From: Protofrankia sp. CiT1
GTDB taxonomy: Bacteria; Actinomycetota; Actinomycetes; Frankiales; Frankiaceae
DNA length: 52,206 bases
Reading direction: 5' to 3'
Assembly (NCBI RefSeq): GCF_917627385.1
Contig: NZ_CAKJTL010000122.1
Span: 1 to 52,206 of the forward strand
Shown: positions 17,767 through 25,431 of the stretch, one piece after another
Layout of the letters: every line of letters starts with the position of its first letter
Numbering within the stretch: the stretch's first letter is position 1
The notes under the pieces: generated by a model
Told to the model about the DNA's origin: nothing
What the model saw: only the letters and a program-made list of their open reading frames with translations
The model's database searches: none
Position numbers and translations under genes: made by a program

Positions 17767-19713
17767 GTGAGCCCTGTCACTCGGAAGAGCCCCGGTCAGG
17801 CCCTGATAAGGGACCACAGCCGGAACACGCCGTGGCCGTACGGGCCAGTCCTCGAAGCCGCCGCGCCCCTCCATGATGAGCAGTCGGTGCTCGTCGCTGA
17901 AATGTGGGCGTCGCGGTTACTGGGGCAGATCTGGGTCACCGGTTGGGCCGATGACGCGGCCGGCGACACCCATGACCCGAATGACGTCATGGAAAACCAG
18001 GTCGAGACGTTTATCCACTATCTGGCGGGCCAGTCCAGCGCCGTTGCCCTGACGATCTTGCGCGCGCTGGCGCTGGTGGGTGAGGACTGGATGCGCGACC
18101 TGGCCACGGTGGCCGCGCGCGGCCTGGCCGGACGCGGTGTCCCGGAACCGGCCTGGGCCGCCCATAGCGGTACCACCGAACTGATCGACGCGCTGTCGAC
18201 GACCGACATGTTCGGCGACGTTGAGGTGATCACGCTTGTCTTCCGGCGGGCCGCGATCGACCACGTTGTCGTCGTCTTCGTCGACCATGCCTCCCTCGCG
18301 GGCATCTTTAAGATCATGGTTGGCGAAATGGCGGCCAGCAACCTCACAACGCTGGTCACGACCTTCGGTCCGGCGGGATCGCTCAGCGATCCGATCTCAC
18401 TGACTGCCGCGCAGGCCAGAGCCCGGCTCGATGACGCCCTCGACAGGATGCTCGATCACGGCCCGCCGGAGGCGGACTACCTCCCGGACGCGGCGGACCG
18501 CGACGGCGTTGCCCAGCACGGCGTCGACGACCGCGGCAGCGAGGACGACGAGGACGACGACCCAGCCGGGACCTGGGCACTGCTGCGGGCGAGACTCGAT
18601 CTACTGCCCGACGACGCGCTCGCCGGGACCGGGGCCAGCGACGCCGATATGATCGTTATTGGCGGATCGGATATCAACGGCTCAGACCTGGACCTGGTCG
18701 ATGACAGGGCCGACCGAGTGGAAGCCGGACGCGTCGTCACACGCTTCCTCGCGACAGATCGCGCCAAGGCGTTACCCGATCGCGACGTGGCCCGGATCTG
18801 GGCGCGGATGGCGGCTGATTGGGCCCTCGACCTGGGACGAGCGGCGCAGCACTACGGCCCGCTGTCGCTGGGATATTTCCTCATCACCGAAGTGAGTCAA
18901 CACATTACGATCGGGGATGACGACCTGGCGCTGCTGCCAGCCGTCATCCGGGCCTGGGCGCACTTCACCGCCGACGCCCGCGGGCTGGGCGCCATCGCGC
19001 ACCAGCAGTGGGACGAACAACTGGCGGACGTGCTGGGCCAGTTCGCCTCCGCCTATAAAGAACCTGGCGCGGTCGAGCACCGCGCCACCTGCGCGGATGT
19101 CATCGCCTTCCGGCTGTACGAGACCGAAACCAGCTCCGAGGCCCTCTTCGACAGACTGTACGCATCGGCTCCCGCCCTCATGCGCGGGCAGCTCGACGCG
19201 GCCAGGCTGGCGCTGGACCCGCCGCCTCCACCACCCGCGGTCGCCGCGGCGGGAACCGTCTACCGGGTCAAGGTGCTGCTGCGCGGGTCGAAACCACCGA
19301 TCTGGCGCCGGCTTGAGATCTCCTCGATGAGTACGCTGACAGACCTGCACACGGTGATCCAGGCCGCGTTCGACTGGAATGGCGATCATCTATGGGTGTT
19401 CACGACCGACTACGGACAGTTCGGATACTCCTCCGACCTGGGCGATCAAGATCCGGACTCGGTGACCCTCGCCCAGATCGCCACGGAAGGCACCACGTTC
19501 CGCTACCTGTTCGACTTCGGCGACAATCTGGACCACAACGTCATTGTTGAAAGGACGCTGCTCGCCGCGGCGGGAACCGCTTATCCCCGTTGCGTGGGCG
19601 GCCGCCAGCCCGATCCCGTCCTGTACTACTTCGACGATGAGGACGAGCGCCGTACCGACGCGGTCTTTGACAAAGAAATGATCAATATCCGTCTCGCGAG
19701 GCTACAGACATAA
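17767..19713 (+). CDS. Plasmid pRiA4b ORF-3 family protein with long N-terminal region
   Basis: A 648-aa protein. The last 150 residues match the pRiA4b ORF-3 / IS1096 TnpR-like domain: YRVKVLLRGSKPPIWRRLEI, LHTVIQAAFDWNGDHLWVF and FDFGDNLDHNVIVE, ending in a CVGGRQ motif. The first 480 residues are a mostly helical region with an acidic linker (EDDEDDDPAG). This domain is often carried as a passenger of mobile elements, but its function is unknown. The GTG at 17767 lies one base after GGAGG and about seven bases after a TACGAT hexamer, so a leaderless start is possible. Confidence 0.8.
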   Translation: MSPVTRKSPGQALIRDHSRNTPWPYGPVLEAAAPLHDEQSVLVAEMWASRLLGQIWVTGWADDAAGDTHDPNDVMENQVETFIHYLAGQSSAVALTILRALALVGEDWMRDLATVAARGLAGRGVPEPAWAAHSGTTELIDALSTTDMFGDVEVITLVFRRAAIDHVVVVFVDHASLAGIFKIMVGEMAASNLTTLVTTFGPAGSLSDPISLTAAQARARLDDALDRMLDHGPPEADYLPDAADRDGVAQHGVDDRGSEDDEDDDPAGTWALLRARLDLLPDDALAGTGASDADMIVIGGSDINGSDLDLVDDRADRVEAGRVVTRFLATDRAKALPDRDVARIWARMAADWALDLGRAAQHYGPLSLGYFLITEVSQHITIGDDDLALLPAVIRAWAHFTADARGLGAIAHQQWDEQLADVLGQFASAYKEPGAVEHRATCADVIAFRLYETETSSEALFDRLYASAPALMRGQLDAARLALDPPPPPPAVAAAGTVYRVKVLLRGSKPPIWRRLEISSMSTLTDLHTVIQAAFDWNGDHLWVFTTDYGQFGYSSDLGDQDPDSVTLAQIATEGTTFRYLFDFGDNLDHNVIVERTLLAAAGTAYPRCVGGRQPDPVLYYFDDEDERRTDAVFDKEMINIRLARLQT

Positions 19714-20071
19714 CCCATGGCCTCCCAGCAAAGGCACGTACAGCATCCACGCACGACTCCTTTGCGTATTCAGCGGTTACGGAGCGCGGTTTTTGCTGGA
19801 TCCAGATCTCAAAGGTTTGCGATCCGCTGACTGTAGATCGACACGATGTATCATGTGCGAAACGGATCGTCTGATCAAGCTGGTGTTTGAAGCAGGTCAC
19901 GGCCAGTGCAACGGGGTTCATGGTCTGGCAGCTCAGGCGGTGAGGAGACGGCTGTCGAAGCCGGCGGCGACGAGAGCCTTGAAGGCGGCATACACGTCCT
20001 CCGGGACGTCTTGGGCGATGGCGAACCCGAGCTTCGGGTACTCGATCACCCGTTGCAGGTCACCGACGAGG
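19714..20071. other. Non-coding stretch before the regulator fragment
   Basis: Lower GC than its surroundings; nothing recognisable was found apart from the 34-bp repeat and the end of a doubtful small minus-strand frame. It is probably a recombination scar, because the regulator gene that follows begins abruptly in its C-terminal domain. Confidence 0.5.
19889..19922. repeat. 34-bp dispersed repeat, copy 1
   Basis: A 34-bp sequence ending GGGGTTCATG matches 24415-24448 at 29 of 34 positions. Both copies lie just past the stop codon of a minus-strand frame. It may be the edge of a former mobile element or a conserved 3' signal. Confidence 0.55.
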
Positions 20072-20154
20072 GTGACGATCCAGGTCGTGCCGTTCACCGC
20101 GGGCGCCCACGCCGGCATGATCGCAAGCTTCACGATCCTGGGCTTCCCCGACAC
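19933..20154 (-). CDS. Small hypothetical protein, doubtful
   Basis: A 73-aa frame from ATG 20154. Its C-terminal 45 residues (LQRVIEYPKLGFAIAQDV, then VPEDVYAAFKALVAAGF) look like real protein. Its N-terminal third is antisense to the DUF5753 fragment, so the true protein may be a truncated remnant joined there by recombination. I do not recognise the family. Confidence 0.35.
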   Translation of the reverse strand: MSGKPRIVKLAIMPAWAPAVNGTTWIVTLVGDLQRVIEYPKLGFAIAQDVPEDVYAAFKALVAAGFDSRLLTA

Positions 20155-20332
20155 CGGCGGAGCCTCCGAGACGGTCTACATCGAAGCTCCCACGGGCAGC
20201 CTCTACCTGGAGAAACAGGCCGAGGTCCGACGCTACGAAGCCTGGATGAACCAGCTCCGCAGCTCCGCCCTCGCGCCCACCCCCAACACCCTCTCGATCA
20301 TCAAAGCGGCACGTGAGAACCTACAGCGATGA
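20072..20332 (+). pseudogene. C-terminal remnant of an XRE-family regulator (DUF5753)
   Basis: From about 20072 the plus strand encodes TIQVVPFTAGAHAGM, SFTILGFPD, VYIEAPTGSLYLEKQAEVRR and LRSSALAP, the end of the DUF5753 ligand domain of actinobacterial XRE regulators. The N-terminal helix-turn-helix and most of DUF5753 (about 190 residues) are missing: upstream sequence in frame is unrelated. The stop at 20332 overlaps the DUF397 gene, the normal partner of these regulators. Confidence 0.75.
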
Positions 20333-20540
20333 CCACCCACGGCGCGGACGCCCCCTGAACTGGCGCAAGAGCAGTTACTCCGGCGGCACCGGCGGCAACT
20401 GCGTCGAGGTCGCCACCCTCCCCGACGGCGGCCGAGCCGTCCGCGACTCCAAACACCCAGACGGACCGGCCCTGCACTTCACCGCCACCGAATGGGCTGC
20501 CTTCCTCGCTGGCGCACAGGACGGCGAGTTCGACCAATAG
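20313..20540 (+). CDS. DUF397 domain-containing protein
   Basis: A 75-aa protein with the DUF397 pattern: NWRKSSYSGGTGGNCVEVA, GGRAVRDSKHPDGPALHFT and EWAAFLAGAQDGEFD. Such proteins are small partners of XRE/DUF5753 regulators, like BldB/WhiJ-type pairs in Streptomyces. It starts at GTG 20313, overlapping the truncated regulator by 20 bases, so it may now lack a working partner. Confidence 0.88.
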   Translation: MRTYSDDHPRRGRPLNWRKSSYSGGTGGNCVEVATLPDGGRAVRDSKHPDGPALHFTATEWAAFLAGAQDGEFDQ

Positions 20541-20554
20541 CCGGACGATCACCA

Positions 20555-21481
20555 ATGGCGGCAGGGCAGCCCAAGCCACACGACCTTCGTGCCGCGATCG
20601 CCGACTCCGTCGCCGAGCACGTGAAGGCTTACGACGTCGCAGAGTTCTGCGAGGGTCTCGGCCTCGCTCCTGTGGTGGAGGGCGAGGACCCGTTCCGCAG
20701 CAAGCGGATCTACGTCCAAAGCAAGCTCACGGGCAAGCCGATGGCGGAGCTGCGGCGGATCGCCGGCCGCCTCCTGGAGGAGTGGAACGATCCGTCCCTG
20801 CAGACGATGGTCGACGGTCTTGCGGCACGCGGCGTCCGCGGCGAGGTTCGCAATCTCATCTTCGCCTCAACGGGACCCAAACCCAAGATCGTGCTTCGCG
20901 ACGCCATCGACAACGTGGTCGAAGTTGTCGAGAACGGGCAGTTCTGCCTTTACTACGATCGACCCGTCAGCGAAGGCGGGCTCATGTGGTCGGAGCTCGT
21001 GGGCTGGTGGTCAGCAGCCTTGAAGACGGCCAACACCGATGTCGCCGCCCGACATCTGTGGACCCGTCTTCACACATCCCTCGACAGCGATCCCGAGAAG
21101 ACGCTGTTTCGCAGCTATACGAAGCGGTACCAGGCCGGCTTCGACCAGCCCGCCCTGATCCCGCAGGTGTATCTGCACTACGACCCGTACAGCAGCACAG
21201 GTGGCCGACGCTCGGCACTCGTGCGGCAGCGGATGGACTTCCTGCTTCTGCTGCCAGGTCGGCGACGGGTGGTCATCGAGATCGACGGCAAGCACCACTA
21301 TGCCCGCCCTGACGGGACGGCCGATCCCGCAGCGTACGCGGCCATGATGGCCGAGGACCGGCGTCTACGGCTGCGGGGATACGAAGTGCACCGGTTCGGT
21401 GGCTGGGAGTTCGTCGACAACACTGCTGCCCACGTAACGCTGGATGCGTTCTTCGACGAGCTGCTCGACGGCCCAACGTAG
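20555..21481 (+). CDS. Abi-like protein with PD-(D/E)XK nuclease domain
   Basis: A 308-aa protein. The N-terminal part (LRAAIADSVAEHVKAYDVAE, FCEGLGLAP, DPFRSKRIYVQSKL) resembles the N-terminal domain of AbiJ-type abortive infection proteins. The C-terminal part looks like a restriction-type nuclease: RMDFLLLLPG with Asp228, then IEIDGKHHYA with Asp244 and Lys246, giving D...DxK, followed by DRRLRLRGYEVHRFGGWEF as in DUF559-like and Vsr-like folds. Hence a phage-defence nuclease is a reasonable inference. The start is ATG 20555, 14 bp after the DUF397 gene. Confidence 0.7.
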   Translation: MAAGQPKPHDLRAAIADSVAEHVKAYDVAEFCEGLGLAPVVEGEDPFRSKRIYVQSKLTGKPMAELRRIAGRLLEEWNDPSLQTMVDGLAARGVRGEVRNLIFASTGPKPKIVLRDAIDNVVEVVENGQFCLYYDRPVSEGGLMWSELVGWWSAALKTANTDVAARHLWTRLHTSLDSDPEKTLFRSYTKRYQAGFDQPALIPQVYLHYDPYSSTGGRRSALVRQRMDFLLLLPGRRRVVIEIDGKHHYARPDGTADPAAYAAMMAEDRRLRLRGYEVHRFGGWEFVDNTAAHVTLDAFFDELLDGPT

Positions 21482-21676
21482 TCATCACACAACGTCAGTC
21501 GGCAGTCAGCCCGCGGAACGATCTTTTGCTCTTCGCCAAGGAACGCCGCAGCAAGCACGCTCCGGAGCACGGCGCGCGCTAACGTGACAGATCCATACCG
21601 TAGGATCGCTTCCGGTGGCTGATCGCGGCGGGAGGCGGCCTCATTTTCCCAGTCCAGAGGGTTGGGTGAGCCGGCA

Positions 21677-23365
21677 GTGGCCCGTGTCAGTCAACGCGCC
21701 GAGCAGCGGCAGCTTCGTGGTCGGATGCGCGAGTTCGGTATGAGCCATGACGAGATCGCCGGTGAGTTCGGACGGCGGTTCCGCTTCCGGCCGCGAGCCG
21801 CGTTCCGGCACGCGTTCGGGTGGACGCTCCAGGAGGCCGCCGACGCGATCAATGCTCAGGCAGCGAGCCTCGGGCTCGATCCGGTGGGCCGGGCGAGCAT
21901 GACGGGGCCGCGGCTGTCGGAGCTTGAGTCGTGGCCGGCTTCGGGGGCGCGGCGGCCCACCCCGCAGATCCTCGCCCTGCTCGCGCACGTGTATGGCACG
22001 GGCATCCATCATCTTCTCGACCTTGAAGACCGCGAGCACCTGGCACCCGCGGACCTTCTTCTCCTCGACAGCTGCGTGCGCGAGGTCAGCGCGGCGCGCG
22101 GCCGGCCGCCGGCCACGTCAGCCGGCGCCGTTCGTGGTCGCGACACTCCTCGGTGGCCCGGGGCTGCGGGCGGGCTGCCGCAGCCTGCGCTTCTGCCGGC
22201 ATTCGTGGACAATGAGCCAATATCCAAGCCTCCTGCCGTGCGTTCGCGGACGCCGGTGTCTGTCGGGGTCGAGGGAGAGGGGTCACCGACGAAGCGTCGC
22301 GAGGTTCTCGCTGCTGCGGGCGCGTCTGCCGTCACGGCCTTACTCGCCCAGTCGGCGGTGGAGTCGGCGATGTTCGGGCAGCGCTGGGAGGAGTCCGATC
22401 TCGGCTCGACGACGCTGGAGCACCTTGATCTGGAGGTGCAGCGGTTCGGCCTGTCCTACTTGCATACGCCGCCCGAGCAGCTGTTCGTCCAGGTCCGCGA
22501 GTGCCGGCAGCGGGTCTCCGTGATGGCGGCGGGCCGACAGACGCTGAGCCAGCGGCAGCGCCTGTGTGTCGTCGGTGGATGGCTGTCGGGACTGATGGGG
22601 CATCTGGCGCTCGATCTCGGTGACAGCGCCGTGGCGCACGCGCACTGCCTGACGGCGTGGCAGCTCGCCGTGGAGTCCGGCGACGCCCGGCTGGGCGGGT
22701 GGGTCCGAGGAACCCAGGCGATGATCGCCTTTTACACCGGCGACGCGACGGACGCGTTACGTTACGCCCTGGCTGGCCTGGACGTCGCCCCGCGGAACTC
22801 CTTCGTCCAGACTCGACTTCTCGCGGCCCATGCGCGCCTGGGTGATGCCGACGGTGTCAGCGTCGCGTTCGCCCGTGCGGAGGGCTCCTTCGAGTCGGTG
22901 ACGGAGAAGGCCTCGCACAGCATCTTCTCCTTCGACTACCCCTACCTGCCGTTCTACGCCGGCACGGCCTACACGGCGCTCGGCCGGCCCGAGAAGGCGC
23001 GGACCTTCGCCCAGCAGGCGGTGACGTTGTGCGACGCGACGGCGGTGAACTGGCCGGTCGCGCGGGCCCTGGCCCGGGTCGACCTCGCGCTCGCCGCGGT
23101 GCGACAGAAGGAACCGGACAGAGCGTGCGCCGTGACCGTCGAGGCGCTGGAGATCTGCGCGACCGAACGCCCGGTGGATCTGATCGTTCGCCGCACTGGT
23201 GAGGTCGTGCGGGAGCTGCGCCCCTACCAGGAGCTGTCGGCCGTCCGCGACCTACGTGAGCGCCAGATGAACCTGTCCCGCACGGTCCGCAGCATGCAGC
23301 GGCGGGCCCCTTCCAACCCCGGCGCCGGTTCAGCGGCACATGATCGACAGGCGGACATCCTCTAG
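21677..23365 (+). CDS. XRE-family transcriptional regulator with tetratricopeptide-like C-terminus
   Basis: A 562-aa regulator common in Frankia and Streptomyces. The N-terminus has RMREFGMSHDEIAGEF and RAAFRHAFGWTLQEAADAIN, a helix-turn-helix-like region, then LSELESWP. A hinge rich in Pro and Gly (about 140-210) leads to an all-helical region with alternating Ala/Leu helices that resembles TPR repeats (LALDLGDSAVAHAHCLTAWQ, YTALGRPEKARTFAQQA). The start was set at GTG 21677 by family pattern; TTG 21662 is possible. Its stop overlaps the start of the SDR gene by one base, so the two are probably coupled. Confidence 0.8.
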   Translation: MARVSQRAEQRQLRGRMREFGMSHDEIAGEFGRRFRFRPRAAFRHAFGWTLQEAADAINAQAASLGLDPVGRASMTGPRLSELESWPASGARRPTPQILALLAHVYGTGIHHLLDLEDREHLAPADLLLLDSCVREVSAARGRPPATSAGAVRGRDTPRWPGAAGGLPQPALLPAFVDNEPISKPPAVRSRTPVSVGVEGEGSPTKRREVLAAAGASAVTALLAQSAVESAMFGQRWEESDLGSTTLEHLDLEVQRFGLSYLHTPPEQLFVQVRECRQRVSVMAAGRQTLSQRQRLCVVGGWLSGLMGHLALDLGDSAVAHAHCLTAWQLAVESGDARLGGWVRGTQAMIAFYTGDATDALRYALAGLDVAPRNSFVQTRLLAAHARLGDADGVSVAFARAEGSFESVTEKASHSIFSFDYPYLPFYAGTAYTALGRPEKARTFAQQAVTLCDATAVNWPVARALARVDLALAAVRQKEPDRACAVTVEALEICATERPVDLIVRRTGEVVRELRPYQELSAVRDLRERQMNLSRTVRSMQRRAPSNPGAGSAAHDRQADIL

Positions 23366-24144
23366 TGGATCTTCATCTGAACGGCAAGGTCGCGCTCGTC
23401 ACCGGTGGCTCTCGCGGCATCGGCCGGGCGATCGCGTCCCGCCTTGCGTCCGAGGGCTGCCGGGTCGGGATCTGCGGACGCGACTCCGACGCCCTCGCCC
23501 AGGCCGCAGCGAGCCTCGGCCTGGGCGACTCGGACGTCTTCAGCCTGATCGCCGACGTGACCCAGCCTGGCCAGGTCGAACGGTTCGTCGAGGAGGCAGC
23601 CAATCGCTTCGGAGGCGTCGACCTGTTGGTCGCGAACGTCGGTGGCACCGTCGGAGGAGACCTTCTCGACTCGACCCCTGAAGACTGGGCGCAGACGTTC
23701 GACCTCAACGCCGGCCACGCCGTCCGAGCCATCCGCACGGCCGTCCCGCACATGAAGAATAACGGCGGCGGATCGGTCGTCATCGTCTCGTCGATCTCGG
23801 CCTCGAAGCCGTCGCCCCGGGCACAGTACGGGGCAGCCAAGGTCGCAGAGATCTACCTGGCCTCAGCCTTCGCCCGGGAGCTGGGGCCGTTCAACGTGCG
23901 GGTCAACGCGGTGAGCCCCGGGTCCATCCTCTTCCCCGGCGGCGGCTGGGAGAACTACGCCCGCCAGCATCCGGAGGACTTCGAGACCTTCGTACACCGG
24001 GACTTCCCCGCGCACCGGCTCGGCACAGCCGAGGAAGTCGCGGACGTGGTGACCTTCCTGCTCTCCGACCGGGCCAGCTGGGTCAACGGAGCCGACATCG
24101 CCGTCGACGGTGCTCAAGGCCGGCCGAGCGCCCGCGGGTACTGA
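23365..24144 (+). CDS. Short-chain dehydrogenase/reductase
   Basis: A 259-aa classical SDR. The NAD(P) motif TGGSRGIG is at residues 13-20, NVGG replaces the usual NNAG at 91-94, and the catalytic set is in VSSISAS with Tyr155 and Lys159 (YGAAK). The end has HRLGTAEEVADVVTFLLSD and WVNGADIAVDG. The start is GTG 23365 within the stop of the upstream regulator gene (TAGTG). The substrate is unknown; a role tied to that regulator is likely. Confidence 0.88.
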   Translation: MDLHLNGKVALVTGGSRGIGRAIASRLASEGCRVGICGRDSDALAQAAASLGLGDSDVFSLIADVTQPGQVERFVEEAANRFGGVDLLVANVGGTVGGDLLDSTPEDWAQTFDLNAGHAVRAIRTAVPHMKNNGGGSVVIVSSISASKPSPRAQYGAAKVAEIYLASAFARELGPFNVRVNAVSPGSILFPGGGWENYARQHPEDFETFVHRDFPAHRLGTAEEVADVVTFLLSDRASWVNGADIAVDGAQGRPSARGY

Positions 24145-24453
24145 CCGAGATCACCGTCACTGAGGGTGTATCGACGTAACGATCGCAGCTTCGGCGGTGC
24201 GGGCGGAGCTGAGAACGGACTCCAGTAGCGGTTCAGGCAGGGTTCCCGCTCTCAGGCCGGGGGCGTTGAGTAGGTGTGTCCTCAGCACAGATCACTTCCA
24301 GACAGGCTGCCGCCTGGAGCTCCCACGAGTATGTCGGCGTGCTCTCCGCCAAGGCCGTGCGGGCCTCGGCTGAGAGGCGGGCAGGCAAGGCGGGGACGGC
24401 CGATTCAAGGGGAAGAAGCAAGCCACGGCCAATGCTACGGGATTCATGATCCG
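24145..24453. other. Region between the convergent SDR gene and lanthipeptide operon
   Basis: No gene is supported. Minus-strand frames here (including one rich in Cys, Ser and Thr near 24298-24450) lack a ribosome site or a leader motif. It contains the second copy of the 34-bp repeat; no clear terminator was seen. Confidence 0.5.
24415..24448. repeat. 34-bp dispersed repeat, copy 2
   Basis: The second copy of the 19889-19922 sequence with five differences. It begins six bases past the stop codon of the SpaB_C protein gene on the minus strand. Confidence 0.55.
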
Positions 24454-25431
24454 CTAGCCCCCAGGCAGGAGGGCGGTGGCAGCCGCGCGGGCGAGAACGG
24501 CCTGGCTGGTGGCGGACAGGCCGAACCGGTTCCACTGGAAGATCAGCACATGGGTGAGGATCGCCCGGAGTCCGCGGCCGAGCTTTGTCTGTGCGGCGGC
24601 GTCGCCGAGTTGACGGCCGGCGGTGTCGAAGGCGGTGAGCCAGGGGGCGGCATGCGCGACCGGCCCGCCGGAGGCGAACAGGTCGCTGGTGGGCAGGTCG
24701 GGGATGGACAGAAGCAGCCGCACGTTCGCGGCGAGCTGAGCGATCTTCGGGTGGTCGGCGGCCGGTGAGACGGGACGTAGCCCGGCGACCCGGGCGAAGA
24801 CGTCGCCGCGTTCAAAGGTGTCGAGGCCAGCCGCCTGTAGGAGGCCGTTGATCAGCAGGATCGAGAGTTCGCGGCGGCCGAGGCCGGGGGTGTCGTGGCG
24901 CAGGTAGTCGAGGACGCCGCGGCTGTCGGCGCAGAACAGCTCATGGACGGCGTTCATCCCGGTTGGGCCGCCGAAGGCGAAGGTTTCCGGTTCGTAGACC
25001 GTCGACCACCAGCGAGTGAGTGCTCCGGTGGCGGTCAGCTCATCGAGCACTTGGTCGACGGCCGTGGTGTCCGCGCGGTGCAGGCGGAGCCGCCAGCAGG
25101 GGTGCTTGCGCAGGAACCACCAGCCGCCGACCGCGCCGCCGGCCTGGAGCTGGTCCAGGCGTGGGCCGAGCTGTGTGGCGGCGGTGGCTTCGGCGGTGGA
25201 CCAGTCGGGGAACTGGACCCGTACCTGGTAGCAGTTCTGGTCGGCGCGCTGTTCAAGCGCCGCGAGTCCAGCCGCCTGGTAGACCCGTACCGCGTCGGCC
25301 AGGTCGGAGGGACTGAGCGCGTTGCTGGTGGCTGTGGCGTGCAGGTCGGCGCCGGCGAGCACCGCGATGACGCCGGCAGCGAGGTCTTGGGGGGCGGTGA
25401 TGCTCAGGCTATGAGCAGACATGTGTCCCAT
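24454..25431 (-). CDS. Stand-alone thiopeptide/lanthipeptide biosynthesis SpaB_C domain protein
   Basis: A 325-aa protein of the SpaB C-terminal / thiopeptide-type biosynthesis family (TIGR03891-like), which catalyses glutamate elimination in LanB enzymes or cycloaddition in thiopeptide pathways. Typical stretches are WWFLRKHPCWRLRLH, ELTATGALTRWWSTVYEPET, FGGPTGMNAVHELF and LLINGLLQAAGLD. The 1035-aa LanB encoded upstream already ends in such a domain, so this is a second copy with an unknown task. It starts at ATG 25431 (or ATG 25422), overlapping the LanC gene by 28 bases, and is the last gene of the operon. Confidence 0.85.
   Translation of the reverse strand: MGHMSAHSLSITAPQDLAAGVIAVLAGADLHATATSNALSPSDLADAVRVYQAAGLAALEQRADQNCYQVRVQFPDWSTAEATAATQLGPRLDQLQAGGAVGGWWFLRKHPCWRLRLHRADTTAVDQVLDELTATGALTRWWSTVYEPETFAFGGPTGMNAVHELFCADSRGVLDYLRHDTPGLGRRELSILLINGLLQAAGLDTFERGDVFARVAGLRPVSPAADHPKIAQLAANVRLLLSIPDLPTSDLFASGGPVAHAAPWLTAFDTAGRQLGDAAAQTKLGRGLRAILTHVLIFQWNRFGLSATSQAVLARAAATALLPGG

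Noticed and set aside
24298-24450. A short minus-strand frame with several Cys, Ser and Thr after the SpaB_C gene, considered as a second precursor
   Set aside because: It has no FxLD or other leader motif, no ribosome site, and begins inside the 34-bp dispersed repeat.
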